Under the pieces are notes generated by a model that did no database searches, was not told the origin of the DNA, and saw only the letters and a program-made list of their open reading frames with translations. Below are positions 7,243 to 14,596 of a DNA stretch of 41,027 nucleotides, piece after piece (the stretch's first letter is position 1; the number at the start of each line of letters is the position of its first letter). This DNA comes from Candidatus Moraniibacteriota bacterium. GTDB lineage: Bacteria > Patescibacteriota > Minisyncoccia > Moranbacterales > JAPLXC01. A program made the position numbers and the translations under genes. The stretch spans positions 1 to 41,027 of the forward strand of contig JAPLXC010000010.1 in the NCBI GenBank assembly GCA_026396275.1, read 5' to 3'.

Positions 7243-8061
7243 ATGAAAGGAATAATTTTAGCCGGAGGAAGCGCTAAAAGACTTTTTCCAAACACAATTA
7301 TTGTTTCTAAACAGCTGCAGTCTATTTATGACCGACAAATGATATTTTATCCGCTCAACACTTTGATTAAGGGCGGCATAAGAGACATCCTTATCATTAC
7401 CTCACCGGAACATATCGGCTCTTTCAAGAATTTATTAGGGGATTTTCTGGAAGATTATGGTATAAATATATCTTTCAAAATTCAAAGGGAACCGCGCGGA
7501 CTTCCAGAAGCTTTTGTTTTAGGAAAAAAACATATAGACGACGATAATGTTACGTTGATCTTAGGTGACAATGTTTTTGAGGAGGATTTTTCGGAAACTA
7601 TAAGAAACTTCGAAAGCGGAGGTCATATCTTTATCAAAGAGGTTTCAGACCCGGAGCGATTCGCGACAGTTGTTTTAGGAGATAATGGCGAGATTGTGGA
7701 GATTGTCGAAAAACCGAGAAGACCAAAAAGTAACTATGTATCTGTCGGTCTTTACATATACGACAATAGAGTTATTAAAAAAGCTATGAAATTAAAGCCT
7801 TCAAAACGCAATGAATTTGAAATTGTCGACCTGCATAAATATTATTTGAATTTGGGAGAATTAAAGTATACTATTGCAGACAAGAATAAACTATGGATGG
7901 ATGCAGGAACACCTGATGCGCTCCTTGATGCAGGGATAGCAGTAAGAGAGAAGGGGATCCATAAAAACTTTGATCCTATTCTAGAAGAAGCTATTAATCG
8001 CATGTGTGATATGCATAAAGATCTGGTTGATAAAAGATTTCGATATATGCATCGCCCCTAG
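7243..8061 (+). CDS. RmlA-like sugar-1-phosphate nucleotidyltransferase (divergent)
   Basis: 272 aa from the ATG at 7243, chosen because AGGAGG lies 6 nt upstream; an in-frame ATG at 7216 has no SD. The N-terminus MKGIILAGGSAKRLFPNT, SKQLQSIYDRQMIFYPL and LGDNVF match short glucose-1-phosphate thymidylyltransferases, which couple dTTP and glucose-1-phosphate upstream of RfbB. The nucleotide-binding loop reads GGSAKRL where GGSGTRL is usual, and the C-terminus is shortened and divergent. It may prefer another nucleotide or sugar. The gene has its own promoter, a strong SD and its own terminator, and uses more AT-rich codons than rfbB and galU, which suggests a separately acquired unit. Confidence 0.82.
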   Translation: MKGIILAGGSAKRLFPNTIIVSKQLQSIYDRQMIFYPLNTLIKGGIRDILIITSPEHIGSFKNLLGDFLEDYGINISFKIQREPRGLPEAFVLGKKHIDDDNVTLILGDNVFEEDFSETIRNFESGGHIFIKEVSDPERFATVVLGDNGEIVEIVEKPRRPKSNYVSVGLYIYDNRVIKKAMKLKPSKRNEFEIVDLHKYYLNLGELKYTIADKNKLWMDAGTPDALLDAGIAVREKGIHKNFDPILEEAINRMCDMHKDLVDKRFRYMHRP

Positions 8062-8076
8062 CTAGACATTCATTAA

Positions 8077-8113
8077 AAACCCTAATACAATAGTATTAAG
8101 GTTTATTTTTTAT
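8077..8113 (+). terminator. Terminator after the RmlA-like gene
   Basis: An imperfect stem AAACC-TAATAC / GTATTA-GGTTT (8077-8104, one bulge on each side) is followed by ATTTTTT. The 100 nt between it and galU are AT-rich, with an inverted pair ACACGAAT / ATTCGTGT of the same style as other intergenic repeats here; no further gene is seen. Confidence 0.75.
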
Positions 8114-8221
8114 TAAATAACTAACTTACACGAATAAAAAATTTCGAATTGTCATAAATAATATTATCCAAATAATTAGCGATTAATTTTAGCAAATTCG
8201 TGTAGATGCGTGAATTTTTTT

Positions 8222-9106
8222 ATGAAAATCAAAAAAGCCATTTTGCCGGTAGCCGGATTTGGTACAAGGTTTCTTCCGGCCACCAAAGCCCAGCCCAAGG
8301 AAATGCTTCCCATTGTCGACAAGCCGGTAATTCAGTATCTTGTTGAAGAAGCCGTCGCCGCCGGCATAGAAGAAATCATCTTCGTCACCGGCCGCGGGAA
8401 ACGGGCCATTGAGGATCATTTTGACGTATCTTTTGAACTGGAGGAAACATTGGTCGAAAAAAACAAACATGAACTTCTCAAAGAAGTTAGAAAAATTTCA
8501 AAACTGGCTAATTTTTCTTATGTTCGTCAGCCCCTTCCGCTGGGAGATGGCCATGCAATACTCCAGGCCTATCACATTACCGGCCAAGAGCCCGCACTGA
8601 TACTATTCGGCGACTGCGTTTACGACAGCAAAGTTCCAGCTGCCAAACAACTTATTGATACTTATGAAAAATACGGGGACAGCGTCATCGGTTTAAGCCG
8701 AGTGGCTAAAAAAGAAGTATCTAAGTTTGGTGTTATTGATGGGGTAAAACTCGATGCTCACACGGTGGAAATAAAAAATATTATGGAAAAACCATCTCCC
8801 GAAAAAGCTCCTTCAAACATGGTAGCGGTTGGAAAATACGTTATCACTCCCGAGATTTTCCGGATTCTTTCCCGAATGCGGCGGGGAAAGTCAGGGGAGA
8901 TTCGCTTAGCCGACGCTTTTAAAATTATGCTTTCCAAGAATCGTCCCGTTTACGGGCGCCTTCTTGAAGGAGAATGGCTAGACACCGGCGATAAATTCAA
9001 TTTCGTAAGAGCCACTATCCACTTTGGGCTGAAACATCCAGAGATTAAAGATAAATTGAAAAAATACTTGCGGGAAAATCACCAAAAAGTCATTTGTAAA
9101 CGCTAA
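8222..9106 (+). CDS. galU: UTP-glucose-1-phosphate uridylyltransferase
   Basis: 294 aa starting at ATG 8222 (MKIKKAILPVAGFGTRFLPA); an in-frame GTG 12 nt upstream is less likely. It makes UDP-glucose from UTP and glucose-1-phosphate. Motifs: GFGTRFLPATKAQPKEMLP (nucleotide-binding loop and catalytic lysine), a GDCVYDS metal-binding region in place of the common GDD, VGKYVITPEIF, and GEWLDTGDKFNF. Length and motif order match bacterial GalU. UDP-glucose would feed the glycosyltransferases in this window. A membrane protein gene starts 6 nt downstream. Confidence 0.95.
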   Translation: MKIKKAILPVAGFGTRFLPATKAQPKEMLPIVDKPVIQYLVEEAVAAGIEEIIFVTGRGKRAIEDHFDVSFELEETLVEKNKHELLKEVRKISKLANFSYVRQPLPLGDGHAILQAYHITGQEPALILFGDCVYDSKVPAAKQLIDTYEKYGDSVIGLSRVAKKEVSKFGVIDGVKLDAHTVEIKNIMEKPSPEKAPSNMVAVGKYVITPEIFRILSRMRRGKSGEIRLADAFKIMLSKNRPVYGRLLEGEWLDTGDKFNFVRATIHFGLKHPEIKDKLKKYLRENHQKVICKR

Positions 9107-9112
9107 CTCAAA

Positions 9113-9793
9113 ATGTACTGGATTTATTTAATCATTTTCATTCTGGCGGTTCTTTCCCCTGAACTTATTCGCCAGGACTTTCCTCTGATTGACGAGGAAA
9201 GAGCGGAGGAGCTGGCTATTTTCTTTTTGGGGACAGCCGCTTTTTTAATATATCTGATAAAAGAAAAACAACTCATATGGAATATTAAGGAAAAGCAAAA
9301 GATCCAAAAAGAGGCCTCAATTATTTCCCGGAACCTTACCGATTCTTATTCCTATATCGGTGAAATCAACCGCAAAATGGATATTTTAAAAAACATCGCT
9401 TTGGGCCTTCCGGAAAGCTCGGTCTTGACTCCGGAAAAAGAAAAAGAAATCTATGATTCAATTCTCCATGCCCTTTATGCCTTCAGTAAATCCAAACGCA
9501 TTATTATTCGCTTCATCGATTTGAGTTCTCATCACACTATTAAAGAGGTTAAAAGTAACAAGAAAATATCGTGCGGTTCCACTAACGAAGAAATTGTTAA
9601 ACGGAAAGAAAGGTTAATTGAGACCGACTACTATTTCTTAATAAAACCACCTCGCGACATTAACAACACCACTGTTTGCATCGCAATTGCCAAGCAGAAT
9701 AAGCAGCAGAAACTGGAAGATCCTGAAATAATAGAAGCCCTGGCTTCCCAAGCACTATTCCTTTTCACCTTTTCCCAAAAGGCAAAGAGATGA
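9113..9793 (+). CDS. Hypothetical two-helix membrane protein with a cytoplasmic, possibly GAF-like domain
   Basis: 226 aa. Hydrophobic segments lie at about residues 2-16 and 35-48, followed by a charged coiled stretch (IKEKQKIQKEASII...) and a mixed alpha/beta domain of about 120 aa. That domain includes YAFSKSKRIIIRFIDL, a cysteine segment KKISCGS, and a hydrophobic terminal helix EIIEALASQALFLF. The layout is that of a membrane-bound sensor with a degenerate GAF-type domain, but no output domain or diagnostic motif is visible. It follows galU by 6 nt and is probably cotranscribed with it. Family not recognised with confidence. Confidence 0.55.
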   Translation: MYWIYLIIFILAVLSPELIRQDFPLIDEERAEELAIFFLGTAAFLIYLIKEKQLIWNIKEKQKIQKEASIISRNLTDSYSYIGEINRKMDILKNIALGLPESSVLTPEKEKEIYDSILHALYAFSKSKRIIIRFIDLSSHHTIKEVKSNKKISCGSTNEEIVKRKERLIETDYYFLIKPPRDINNTTVCIAIAKQNKQQKLEDPEIIEALASQALFLFTFSQKAKR

Positions 9794-9796
9794 CAT

Positions 9797-9825
9797 TTGA
9801 TCAATCCCGGTTCTTTAGATATAAT
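9797..9825 (+). promoter_or_regulatory. Sigma70-type promoter for rplI
   Basis: TTGATC (9797-9802), a 17-bp spacer and a perfect TATAAT (9820-9825). Transcription from about 9832 leaves a leader of about 14 nt without SD before the rplI ATG at 9846. Confidence 0.8.
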
Positions 9826-9845
9826 AGATATGAACTAACAAACTC

Positions 9846-10286
9846 ATGAAGGTTATTTTTCTGCAAGATGTCGGAAAAACGGGAAAAAAGGGGGATATAA
9901 GAGAAGTGGCCGACGGCTACGCTCGAAACTTTTTGCTGCCCGGAAAATTAGCGGAAGTGGCCACTCCCACCACTATTCAAAAAGCCCGGGAATTAACAGA
10001 AAAGCGGATTGAGCGGGAAAAAGAAGACCTAAAAAAATCCCAAGATGTAGCTCGCCAACTTAAAGAAAAAGAAATAACCATTGTAGTCAAAGAGAAAAAA
10101 GGAAAACTGTTTGGATCCGTGGGGACAAAAGAGATTGCCACTGAACTAAAAAAACAAGGGCTGGAATTGGAGGAAAAAAATATTTTACTGGACAAGCCCG
10201 TCAAGGAAATAGGGGAAAGGGAAGTTGCCGTTGAGTTAGGTCACGGCGTCAAAATAAAAATTAAATTGGTGGTTAAAGGGAAATAA
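9846..10286 (+). CDS. rplI: 50S ribosomal protein L9
   Basis: 146 aa. The N-terminal rRNA-binding domain has the L9 signature [21 protein letters not shown] (about residues 17-37); a long basic connecting helix (residues about 45-80) and a C-terminal domain (about 80-146) follow. L9 bridges the L1 stalk and neighbouring ribosomes and supports reading-frame maintenance. Some CPR lineages (notably Microgenomates-type) are reported to lack L9, so its presence fits Parcubacteria better; that is background knowledge, not proof. There is no SD; the leader is very short. The usual neighbours rpsR and dnaB are absent. Confidence 0.97.
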   Translation: MKVIFLQDVGKTGKKGDIREVADGYARNFLLPGKLAEVATPTTIQKARELTEKRIEREKEDLKKSQDVARQLKEKEITIVVKEKKGKLFGSVGTKEIATELKKQGLELEEKNILLDKPVKEIGEREVAVELGHGVKIKIKLVVKGK

Positions 10287-10321
10287 TATTTTTGCATATT
10301 TATAATACGCTAATGAAACTT

Positions 10322-10346
10322 AAAGTCGCGGGGGAGCGACTTTTAT
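10322..10346 (+). terminator. Terminator after rplI
   Basis: AAAGTCGC (10322-10329) / GCGACTTT (10336-10343), a perfect 8-bp stem with a G-rich 6-nt loop, followed by TATAAT. The U-tract is short but position and stem are convincing. Confidence 0.75.
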
Positions 10347-10351
10347 AATAG

Positions 10352-10462
10352 TTTACGAATTACGAATCATTTACGAAAATACGAATCCGGCATTTGTCAT
10401 CCCGAATTTTTTCGCCAAAGGCGAACGGGTCGAGGAATCCCATTGCAATTCGTAACTTGTAA
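10352..10462. repeat. Composite intergenic repeat: TTACGAA-type units around a GTCATCCCGA element
   Basis: The left part holds repeats of TTTACGA/ATTACGA/AATACGA; the right part has the inverse, AATTCGTAACTTGTAAA. Between them GTCATCCCGA begins an element with an inner hairpin TTCGCC/GGCGAA (10411-10425). The element starts like the GTCAT...ATGAC palindromes at 22272, 22618 and 30729 but lacks the closing ATGAC. It fills the space between the rplI terminator and pyrG. Confidence 0.6.
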
Positions 10463-10470
10463 AGAAACTC

Positions 10471-12117
10471 ATGAAGAACAGAAAATATATTTTCATGTTT
10501 GGAGGAGTAATGTCAGGAATTGGAAAGGGGATTGCTACTTCTTCCATTGCCAAAATTATTCAGGCCAAGGGTTTTTCCGTGACGGCTATTAAAATTGACC
10601 CTTATGTCAATGTTGACGCCGGCACCATGAATCCCACAGAACACGGGGAAGTGTTTGTTTTGGCCAGTGGACTGGAAACCGATCAGGATATGGGGAATTA
10701 TGAAAGGTTTCTGGGTGTTTCCTTGCCACCGCAAAATTACATGACCACGGGAAGCATTTTTGGAAAAGTAATCAGGCGGGAAAGAAATCTTGAGTACAAT
10801 GGAAAATGCGTTCAAATTATTCCCCATATCACCGACGAAATAATAAAAACAATCAAAAAAGCTGGCAATCTAAATAAAGCGGACTTTGTAATAATTGAAG
10901 TTGGTGGAACAACGGGCGATTATGAAAATCTTCTTTATACTGAAGCGGCTAGGCAAATGAAACTCAAAAATCCGCCGGACGTTTTATTTGTGATGATAAG
11001 TTATTTGCCCTGCCCGCCGAAGATCGGCGAGATGAAATCGAAGCCCACTCAGCAGGCCGTTCGGGCTTTGAATTCCGCCGGAATCCAGCCGGATATTATT
11101 ATCGCTCGAAGTGAAATGCCGATCGATGACAGAAGAAAAGAAAAAATCGCGCTTTTCTGCAATGTAAGCGGAAAAGATGTGATATCGGCGCCTGACATTG
11201 ATTCAATCTATGAAGTACCGCTTAATTTTGAAAAGGATCATTTGAGCGCGAGGATTCTGGAAAAGCTGGGACTTAAGGCGAGAAAGAAGGACTTAAAAGA
11301 ATGGAAAAAACTGGTGAAGAATATCAAAGAGGCCAGAGAAAAAATAAAAATTGGAATCGTTGGCAAATACTTTGGAACCGGGGATTTCACTTTGAGCGAT
11401 TCCTATATTTCGGTGATTGAGGCCATAAAACACGCTGCTTATAACTTTAGATTAAAACCGGAAATTAGCTGGATAAACAGCGAGTTGTTTGAAGGCAATC
11501 CCGATAAAATTGAAGAATTAAAAAATTATGACGGCATTATTGTTCCCGGCGGCTTTGGGGAAAGGGGAGTGGAGGGAAAAATTAAAGCTATTCATTTTTG
11601 CCGGGAAAATAAGATCCCTTATTTCGGTTTGTGCTACGGAATGCAGCTGGCCGTCATTGAATTCGCCAGAAATGTTCTGGGTCTCAAAGACGCCCACACC
11701 ACTGAAATCAACCGCGATACGAAAAATCCGGTTATTGACATTATGCCGGAGCAAAAAAAGAATTTGGAAGACAGAAACTACGGAGCTACAATGCGCTTGG
11801 GAATTTATCCAGCCGTTCTTAAAAAAGGTACGCTTGCTTACCGCGCCTACGGCAAGAAGATAATTTCTGAACGTCATCGTCATCGCTGGGAGGTTAATCC
11901 CGAACATATTGATCGTCTGGAAAAAGGAGGACTGGTGTTTTCCGGAAAGTCACCTGATCGGCGGCTGATGGAAATCGCCGAACTTCCTCAATCAGTTCAT
12001 CCTTTCTTTTTAGGAACCCAATTCCATCCGGAATTTACATCTTCACTACTCAAGTCGCATCCACTGTTTCTCGAGTTTATGAAAGCTTGTAGAGAAAATA
12101 AAAAAACAGGACATTAA
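10471..12117 (+). CDS. pyrG: CTP synthase
   Basis: 548 aa, full length. It aminates UTP to CTP using glutamine and ATP. The N-terminal synthetase domain has the P-loop GGVMSGIGKG (the usual form has SSLGKG), KIDPYVNVDAGTMNP, HGEVFVL, and ITDEI plus the EVGGTTGDYE nucleotide region. The C-terminal class-I glutamine amidotransferase domain has GGFGERG, the nucleophile Cys388 in FGLCYGMQ, and FHPEF with the catalytic His/Glu. The start ATG is preceded by repeat sequence without SD. It converges on rpmA with a shared terminator. Confidence 0.97.
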   Translation: MKNRKYIFMFGGVMSGIGKGIATSSIAKIIQAKGFSVTAIKIDPYVNVDAGTMNPTEHGEVFVLASGLETDQDMGNYERFLGVSLPPQNYMTTGSIFGKVIRRERNLEYNGKCVQIIPHITDEIIKTIKKAGNLNKADFVIIEVGGTTGDYENLLYTEAARQMKLKNPPDVLFVMISYLPCPPKIGEMKSKPTQQAVRALNSAGIQPDIIIARSEMPIDDRRKEKIALFCNVSGKDVISAPDIDSIYEVPLNFEKDHLSARILEKLGLKARKKDLKEWKKLVKNIKEAREKIKIGIVGKYFGTGDFTLSDSYISVIEAIKHAAYNFRLKPEISWINSELFEGNPDKIEELKNYDGIIVPGGFGERGVEGKIKAIHFCRENKIPYFGLCYGMQLAVIEFARNVLGLKDAHTTEINRDTKNPVIDIMPEQKKNLEDRNYGATMRLGIYPAVLKKGTLAYRAYGKKIISERHRHRWEVNPEHIDRLEKGGLVFSGKSPDRRLMEIAELPQSVHPFFLGTQFHPEFTSSLLKSHPLFLEFMKACRENKKTGH

Positions 12118-12130
12118 AAGGTCCTCCTTT
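12108..12130. terminator. Bidirectional terminator between convergent pyrG and rpmA
   Basis: Short stem AGGAC (12108-12112) / GTCCT (12121-12125). On the + strand CCTTTTTC follows; on the - strand the stem is followed by a run of seven Ts, making it stronger for rpmA. The pyrG stop codon lies in the loop. Confidence 0.6.
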
Positions 12131-12141
12131 TTCAACTTATT

Positions 12142-12414
12142 TTACTCGACACTTACAAACCGCCGTTTAACCAGTTTGCCTGTGTAATTCTTAACTTTTT
12201 TAGAAGCAAATTTAACAACGCCGTCTTTTAAAGCAAAGAGGGTATCATCTTCTCCGCGTTTGACATTTTTTCCAGAATGAAACTTCGTTCCGCGCTGGCG
12301 AATAATTATATTGCCGGTTTTCACAATCTGGCCGCCAAAAATTTTCACGCCTAAGCGTTTGGAAATTGAATCCCTCCCTAATTCTGTTGAGCCGCCGGCT
12401 TTACGATGTGCCAT
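12142..12414 (-). CDS. rpmA: 50S ribosomal protein L27
   Basis: 90 aa. It starts [16 protein letters not shown], the mature-type N-terminus that reaches the peptidyl-transferase centre; no Firmicute-style cleavable extension is present. The core [20 protein letters not shown] and the G.DDTLFA segment are diagnostic. rplU, its common partner, is not adjacent, so the gene stands alone. No SD is seen. The upstream region (on the - strand) contains a 14-bp hairpin that might be a regulatory leader or the terminator of an upstream transcript. Confidence 0.97.
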   Translation of the reverse strand: MAHRKAGGSTELGRDSISKRLGVKIFGGQIVKTGNIIIRQRGTKFHSGKNVKRGEDDTLFALKDGVVKFASKKVKNYTGKLVKRRFVSVE

Positions 12415-12431
12415 TTTTGTCTGCGAACAAA

Positions 12432-12494
12432 GCCCCGCACTAAAAGTGCTTGACTTAGCTCTAACAATTTAGTTAAAATTTTTTAGTGCGGGGC
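12432..12494. repeat. 14-bp perfect inverted repeat upstream of rpmA
   Basis: GCCCCGCACTAAAA (12432-12445) and TTTTAGTGCGGGGC (12481-12494) are exact reverse complements around a 35-nt AT-rich loop. Read on the - strand the stem is followed by TTTGTT and lies 17 nt before the rpmA ATG. It is either a terminator-like leader element or half of a larger repeat, since the next hairpin (12521-12630) begins with the same CCCGCAC core. Confidence 0.75.
12449..12477 (+). promoter_or_regulatory. Possible promoter for the Ada-like zinc protein gene
   Basis: TTGACT (12449-12454), a 17-bp spacer and TTAAAA (12472-12477) lie in the loop of the first inverted repeat. If used, the transcript would carry the second, larger structure in its leader. 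The -10 is weak. Confidence 0.4.
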
Positions 12495-12520
12495 GAAGTG
12501 AGCGGGAACAAAAATGAGCA

Positions 12521-12630
12521 TCCCGCACCAGTTCGATAAATTAAGAATTTATTTCGGATAATTCAGCCGCAGGCGTGGCCGCGGTGCCAGTTTCAAATCA
12601 CCGTGTACGAAATTCGGAACTGGTGCGGGA
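12521..12630 (+). other. Structured element: 14-bp closing stem with several internal hairpins
   Basis: TCCCGCACCAGTTC (12521-12534) pairs perfectly with GAACTGGTGCGGGA (12617-12630). The 82-nt interior contains ATAAATT/AATTTAT (7 bp, 3-nt loop), a CCGC/GCGG pair and CGGTG/CACCG, so the element could fold as a multi-branched RNA of 110 nt. It is GC-rich compared with its surroundings. It may be a noncoding RNA, a leader regulator of the gene at 12671, or a miniature mobile element; no known riboswitch was recognised and it is not a tRNA. Confidence 0.55.
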
Positions 12631-12670
12631 CGCCATACAACATAAAATAATTTACCAGATATTCTTAAAT

Positions 12671-13093
12671 ATGTCAATTGAAAAGTCCAAAATTAAATCC
12701 TTCTGGAATCAATATGAAACAAAAATCATCCTTATATCTGGCTTTATTTTGGTGGCTTCTATCTCCTTTGAGGCCGGCGTCCTTAAGGGCCAAAAATGGC
12801 AGCAAAAGCCGTTAATTATTGAGAAATTAGCCGGCAGCCAGGATATCCCGGAAATGGCTTCTCCAGTCCCTCCTGATACGCAAAATTTGCCTCCAGAAGG
12901 CACCCAAAGTGCCTCACCGGCAAATATACCCTTAAAGGACTGTGCTTTCGTAGGAAGCAAAAATTCAACGAAATATCACCGGCCAACCTGCCAATGGGCC
13001 AAACGGATAAAGCCGGAAAATACGATCTGTTTCAAGAGCGGGGAAGAAGCAAAAAGCAAGGGATATACACCTTGCGGAACATGCATAAAATAA
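12671..13093 (+). CDS. Membrane-anchored protein with Ada-like metal-binding domain
   Basis: 140 aa from ATG 12671. An upstream in-frame GTG at 12575 would translate the structured element and is rejected. A short basic N-terminus leads into one membrane helix (about residues 18-36), then a Pro/Ser-rich linker. The C-terminal domain of about 45 aa is FVGSKNSTKYHRPTCQWAKR...TPCGTC: its Cys and His spacing (YHxPxC...GYxPCxxC) is that of the Ada-type zinc-binding fold seen at the end of many secreted or tethered bacterial proteins. It is probably extracytoplasmic and may bind metal or DNA; there is no methyltransferase domain. A terminator follows. Confidence 0.8.
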   Translation: MSIEKSKIKSFWNQYETKIILISGFILVASISFEAGVLKGQKWQQKPLIIEKLAGSQDIPEMASPVPPDTQNLPPEGTQSASPANIPLKDCAFVGSKNSTKYHRPTCQWAKRIKPENTICFKSGEEAKSKGYTPCGTCIK

Positions 13094-13115
13094 TTTCTTG
13101 ATATAATTTATATAG

Positions 13116-13162
13116 GTAGCGCCTACCCGCATATGCGAGTCAATGCTACTTTTTTATTTTTT
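13116..13162 (+). terminator. Terminator after the Ada-like gene
   Basis: GTAGC (13116-13120) / GCTAC (13145-13149) with an inner CGC/GCG helix, followed by TTTTTTATTTTTT. A TATAATTTATA box just upstream might also start a very short RNA. The following 120 nt up to the kinase terminator show no gene. Confidence 0.7.
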
Positions 13163-13281
13163 GTAACGCATAACACAATCTTTCATTAAAAGTGCCGAAG
13201 ATGCTATTTCCAAAAACTACCAGCTAGATAAAAATTGTATTGAATAAGGAAAGAAATTTAAGTATTTCAGATAAACGGGCT

Positions 13282-13324
13282 TAAAAAAAGATAAGCCCTG
13301 CATTAATCATATAATGCAGGGCTT
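13282..13324 (-). terminator. Terminator of the histidine kinase gene
   Basis: A perfect 13-bp stem AAGCCCTGCATTA (13293-13305) / TAATGCAGGGCTT (13312-13324) with a 6-nt loop. Read on the - strand it is followed by ATCTTTTTTT. Strong intrinsic terminator. Confidence 0.9.
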
Positions 13325-13327
13325 TAG

Positions 13328-14425
13328 TTATGCAGGAATGGTAAAAACAAAATTATTGTAGCCATCTCCCGCGGTCTCATACCACAAATCTCCCCCATGT
13401 AATCGTACGATGGAGCGGCATTTTGAAAGTCCAATTCCAGTACTATCTCCGGTAGAAAAACCTTCTTCAAACATCTTTTCTCTGATCTCTGGAGGAATTA
13501 AAGGGCCTGTATCAAATACATTGAATTTTTTGAATTTCTCTAAAAATTCAACTCCGACTGCAATTCTGGTTCCTTTTTTTCCATGCTTTATCGCGTTTCC
13601 AAGCAGATTACGAAAAATAGCTGACACCACTATTTTAATAGCTTCAGGAAGGATGACTTCGTTTTCTGGAATTCCGCCCAGTCTGTTGTCAATCACTATG
13701 TTTTTTTCTTCGATTTCTTTGGAAAATTCATCAATAATTGGATCCACGACATCGATCCCAACATCAAAAGTTTTTTTACTGGGTATTTGCATCTTCAATA
13801 AAGAAGATTCTGCAAGATAGTCATTTAGAATTTGTTCTAATTGCAGAGCTGTTTTATACAAATCTTTGTATGCGACATCAATGCTTTCAAACCGCCCCTT
13901 CATAAGCAGCTTAATGGTAGAAATTAGTGCCATTACCTTGCTTCGCATATCATGTTTTGCGATACTTAGTATGTGCAGTATCATTTCGTTAAGCTTTTTC
14001 AGTTCTTCTTCTGCTCTTTGCCTCTCTTCTTCAGCCTTCTTTCTTTCAGTTATATCTATAGAGACGCCAAAAACACCTTTTATTTCACCTTTTTCTATCC
14101 AAGGAGCTTTTGTCGCAGATACCCATACTACGCTATCTGGATGTGTAAGTTTTTCTTCCTTCCCGATGATTGGTTGTCCGGTTTTCATAACTTCCAGATC
14201 ATCCTCAAGGGCGCTTTGGGCTTCATCTGGGAGCAGGAAATCACTGTCCTTTTTTCCCAGCATTTCTTCAACTGTAACGCCGTAATGTGCCGCTTTAGTC
14301 CTGCTTACAGCTATAAATGCGCCATTGCAATCCTTATAATATACCGACAATGGTATATATTTAAGGAAAGAATAAAGCATTGAAACAGGAAATCTTTCTG
14401 GCTTTTGTTCCTTTTCTTCCTTCAT
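13328..14425 (-). CDS. Soluble PAS-domain sensor histidine kinase (orphan)
   Basis: 365 aa, no membrane helix. A PAS domain (about residues 13-125; FIAVSRTKAAHYGVTVEEMLGKKD...GVFGVSIDITERKKAEE) is followed by a coiled linker and a HisKA-like dimerisation region with the phospho-acceptor His158 in SIAKHDMRSK. The ATPase domain has the N-box RNLLGNAIKHGKKG (Asn277), G1 FDTGP (Asp305) and GFSTGDSTGIGLSKCRSIV, then the terminal HGGDLWYE. It should autophosphorylate in response to a cytoplasmic signal. No response regulator is adjacent. GGAGGGG precedes the ATG, and the gene has its own promoter and terminator, unlike most neighbours. Confidence 0.93.
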   Translation of the reverse strand: MKEEKEQKPERFPVSMLYSFLKYIPLSVYYKDCNGAFIAVSRTKAAHYGVTVEEMLGKKDSDFLLPDEAQSALEDDLEVMKTGQPIIGKEEKLTHPDSVVWVSATKAPWIEKGEIKGVFGVSIDITERKKAEEERQRAEEELKKLNEMILHILSIAKHDMRSKVMALISTIKLLMKGRFESIDVAYKDLYKTALQLEQILNDYLAESSLLKMQIPSKKTFDVGIDVVDPIIDEFSKEIEEKNIVIDNRLGGIPENEVILPEAIKIVVSAIFRNLLGNAIKHGKKGTRIAVGVEFLEKFKKFNVFDTGPLIPPEIREKMFEEGFSTGDSTGIGLSKCRSIVRLHGGDLWYETAGDGYNNFVFTIPA

Positions 14426-14507
14426 GGTACCCCTCCAAATCTATAAATTTTTTGAACTTTTTACTTGTTAAAGAGCATTAAACTATAATACTCTAAACCA
14501 ACAGCCT

Positions 14508-14536
14508 ATATTACAACAATTCACAGATTTAGTCAA
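14508..14536 (-). promoter_or_regulatory. Promoter of the histidine kinase gene
   Basis: Read on the - strand: TTGACT (14536-14531), a 17-bp spacer, then TAATAT (14513-14508). It leaves a leader of about 75 nt before the SD and ATG at 14425. Confidence 0.7.
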
Positions 14537-14570
14537 GAAAAAACAAGGAACAATAAGAATTATCCTTGTT
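14537..14570 (-). terminator. Terminator of the Cas4-like nuclease gene
   Basis: On the - strand AACAAGGA / TCCTTGTT (plus-strand arms 14542-14549 and 14563-14570) is followed by TTTTC. It sits immediately upstream of the kinase -35, isolating the two units. Confidence 0.8.
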
Positions 14571-14596
14571 TATAGGTAAAATACCGATGATATAAA

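Noticed and set aside
10301-10346. Short noncoding RNA starting from TATAAT at 10301
   Set aside because: It would be only about 35 nt and consist of the rplI terminator hairpin; no -35 is visible.
12142-12414. L21-L27 operon with autoregulatory leader
   Set aside because: rplU is not adjacent, and the upstream hairpin does not resemble a known L21 leader well enough to claim one.
12521-12630. tRNA or tmRNA gene
   Set aside because: GTTCGATAA resembles a T-loop, but there is no 7-bp acceptor stem, anticodon arm or CCA in the right geometry.
12575-12670. N-terminal extension of the Ada-like protein starting at a GTG
   Set aside because: It would translate the structured inverted-repeat element; the ATG at 12671 places a normal basic N-terminus before the membrane helix.
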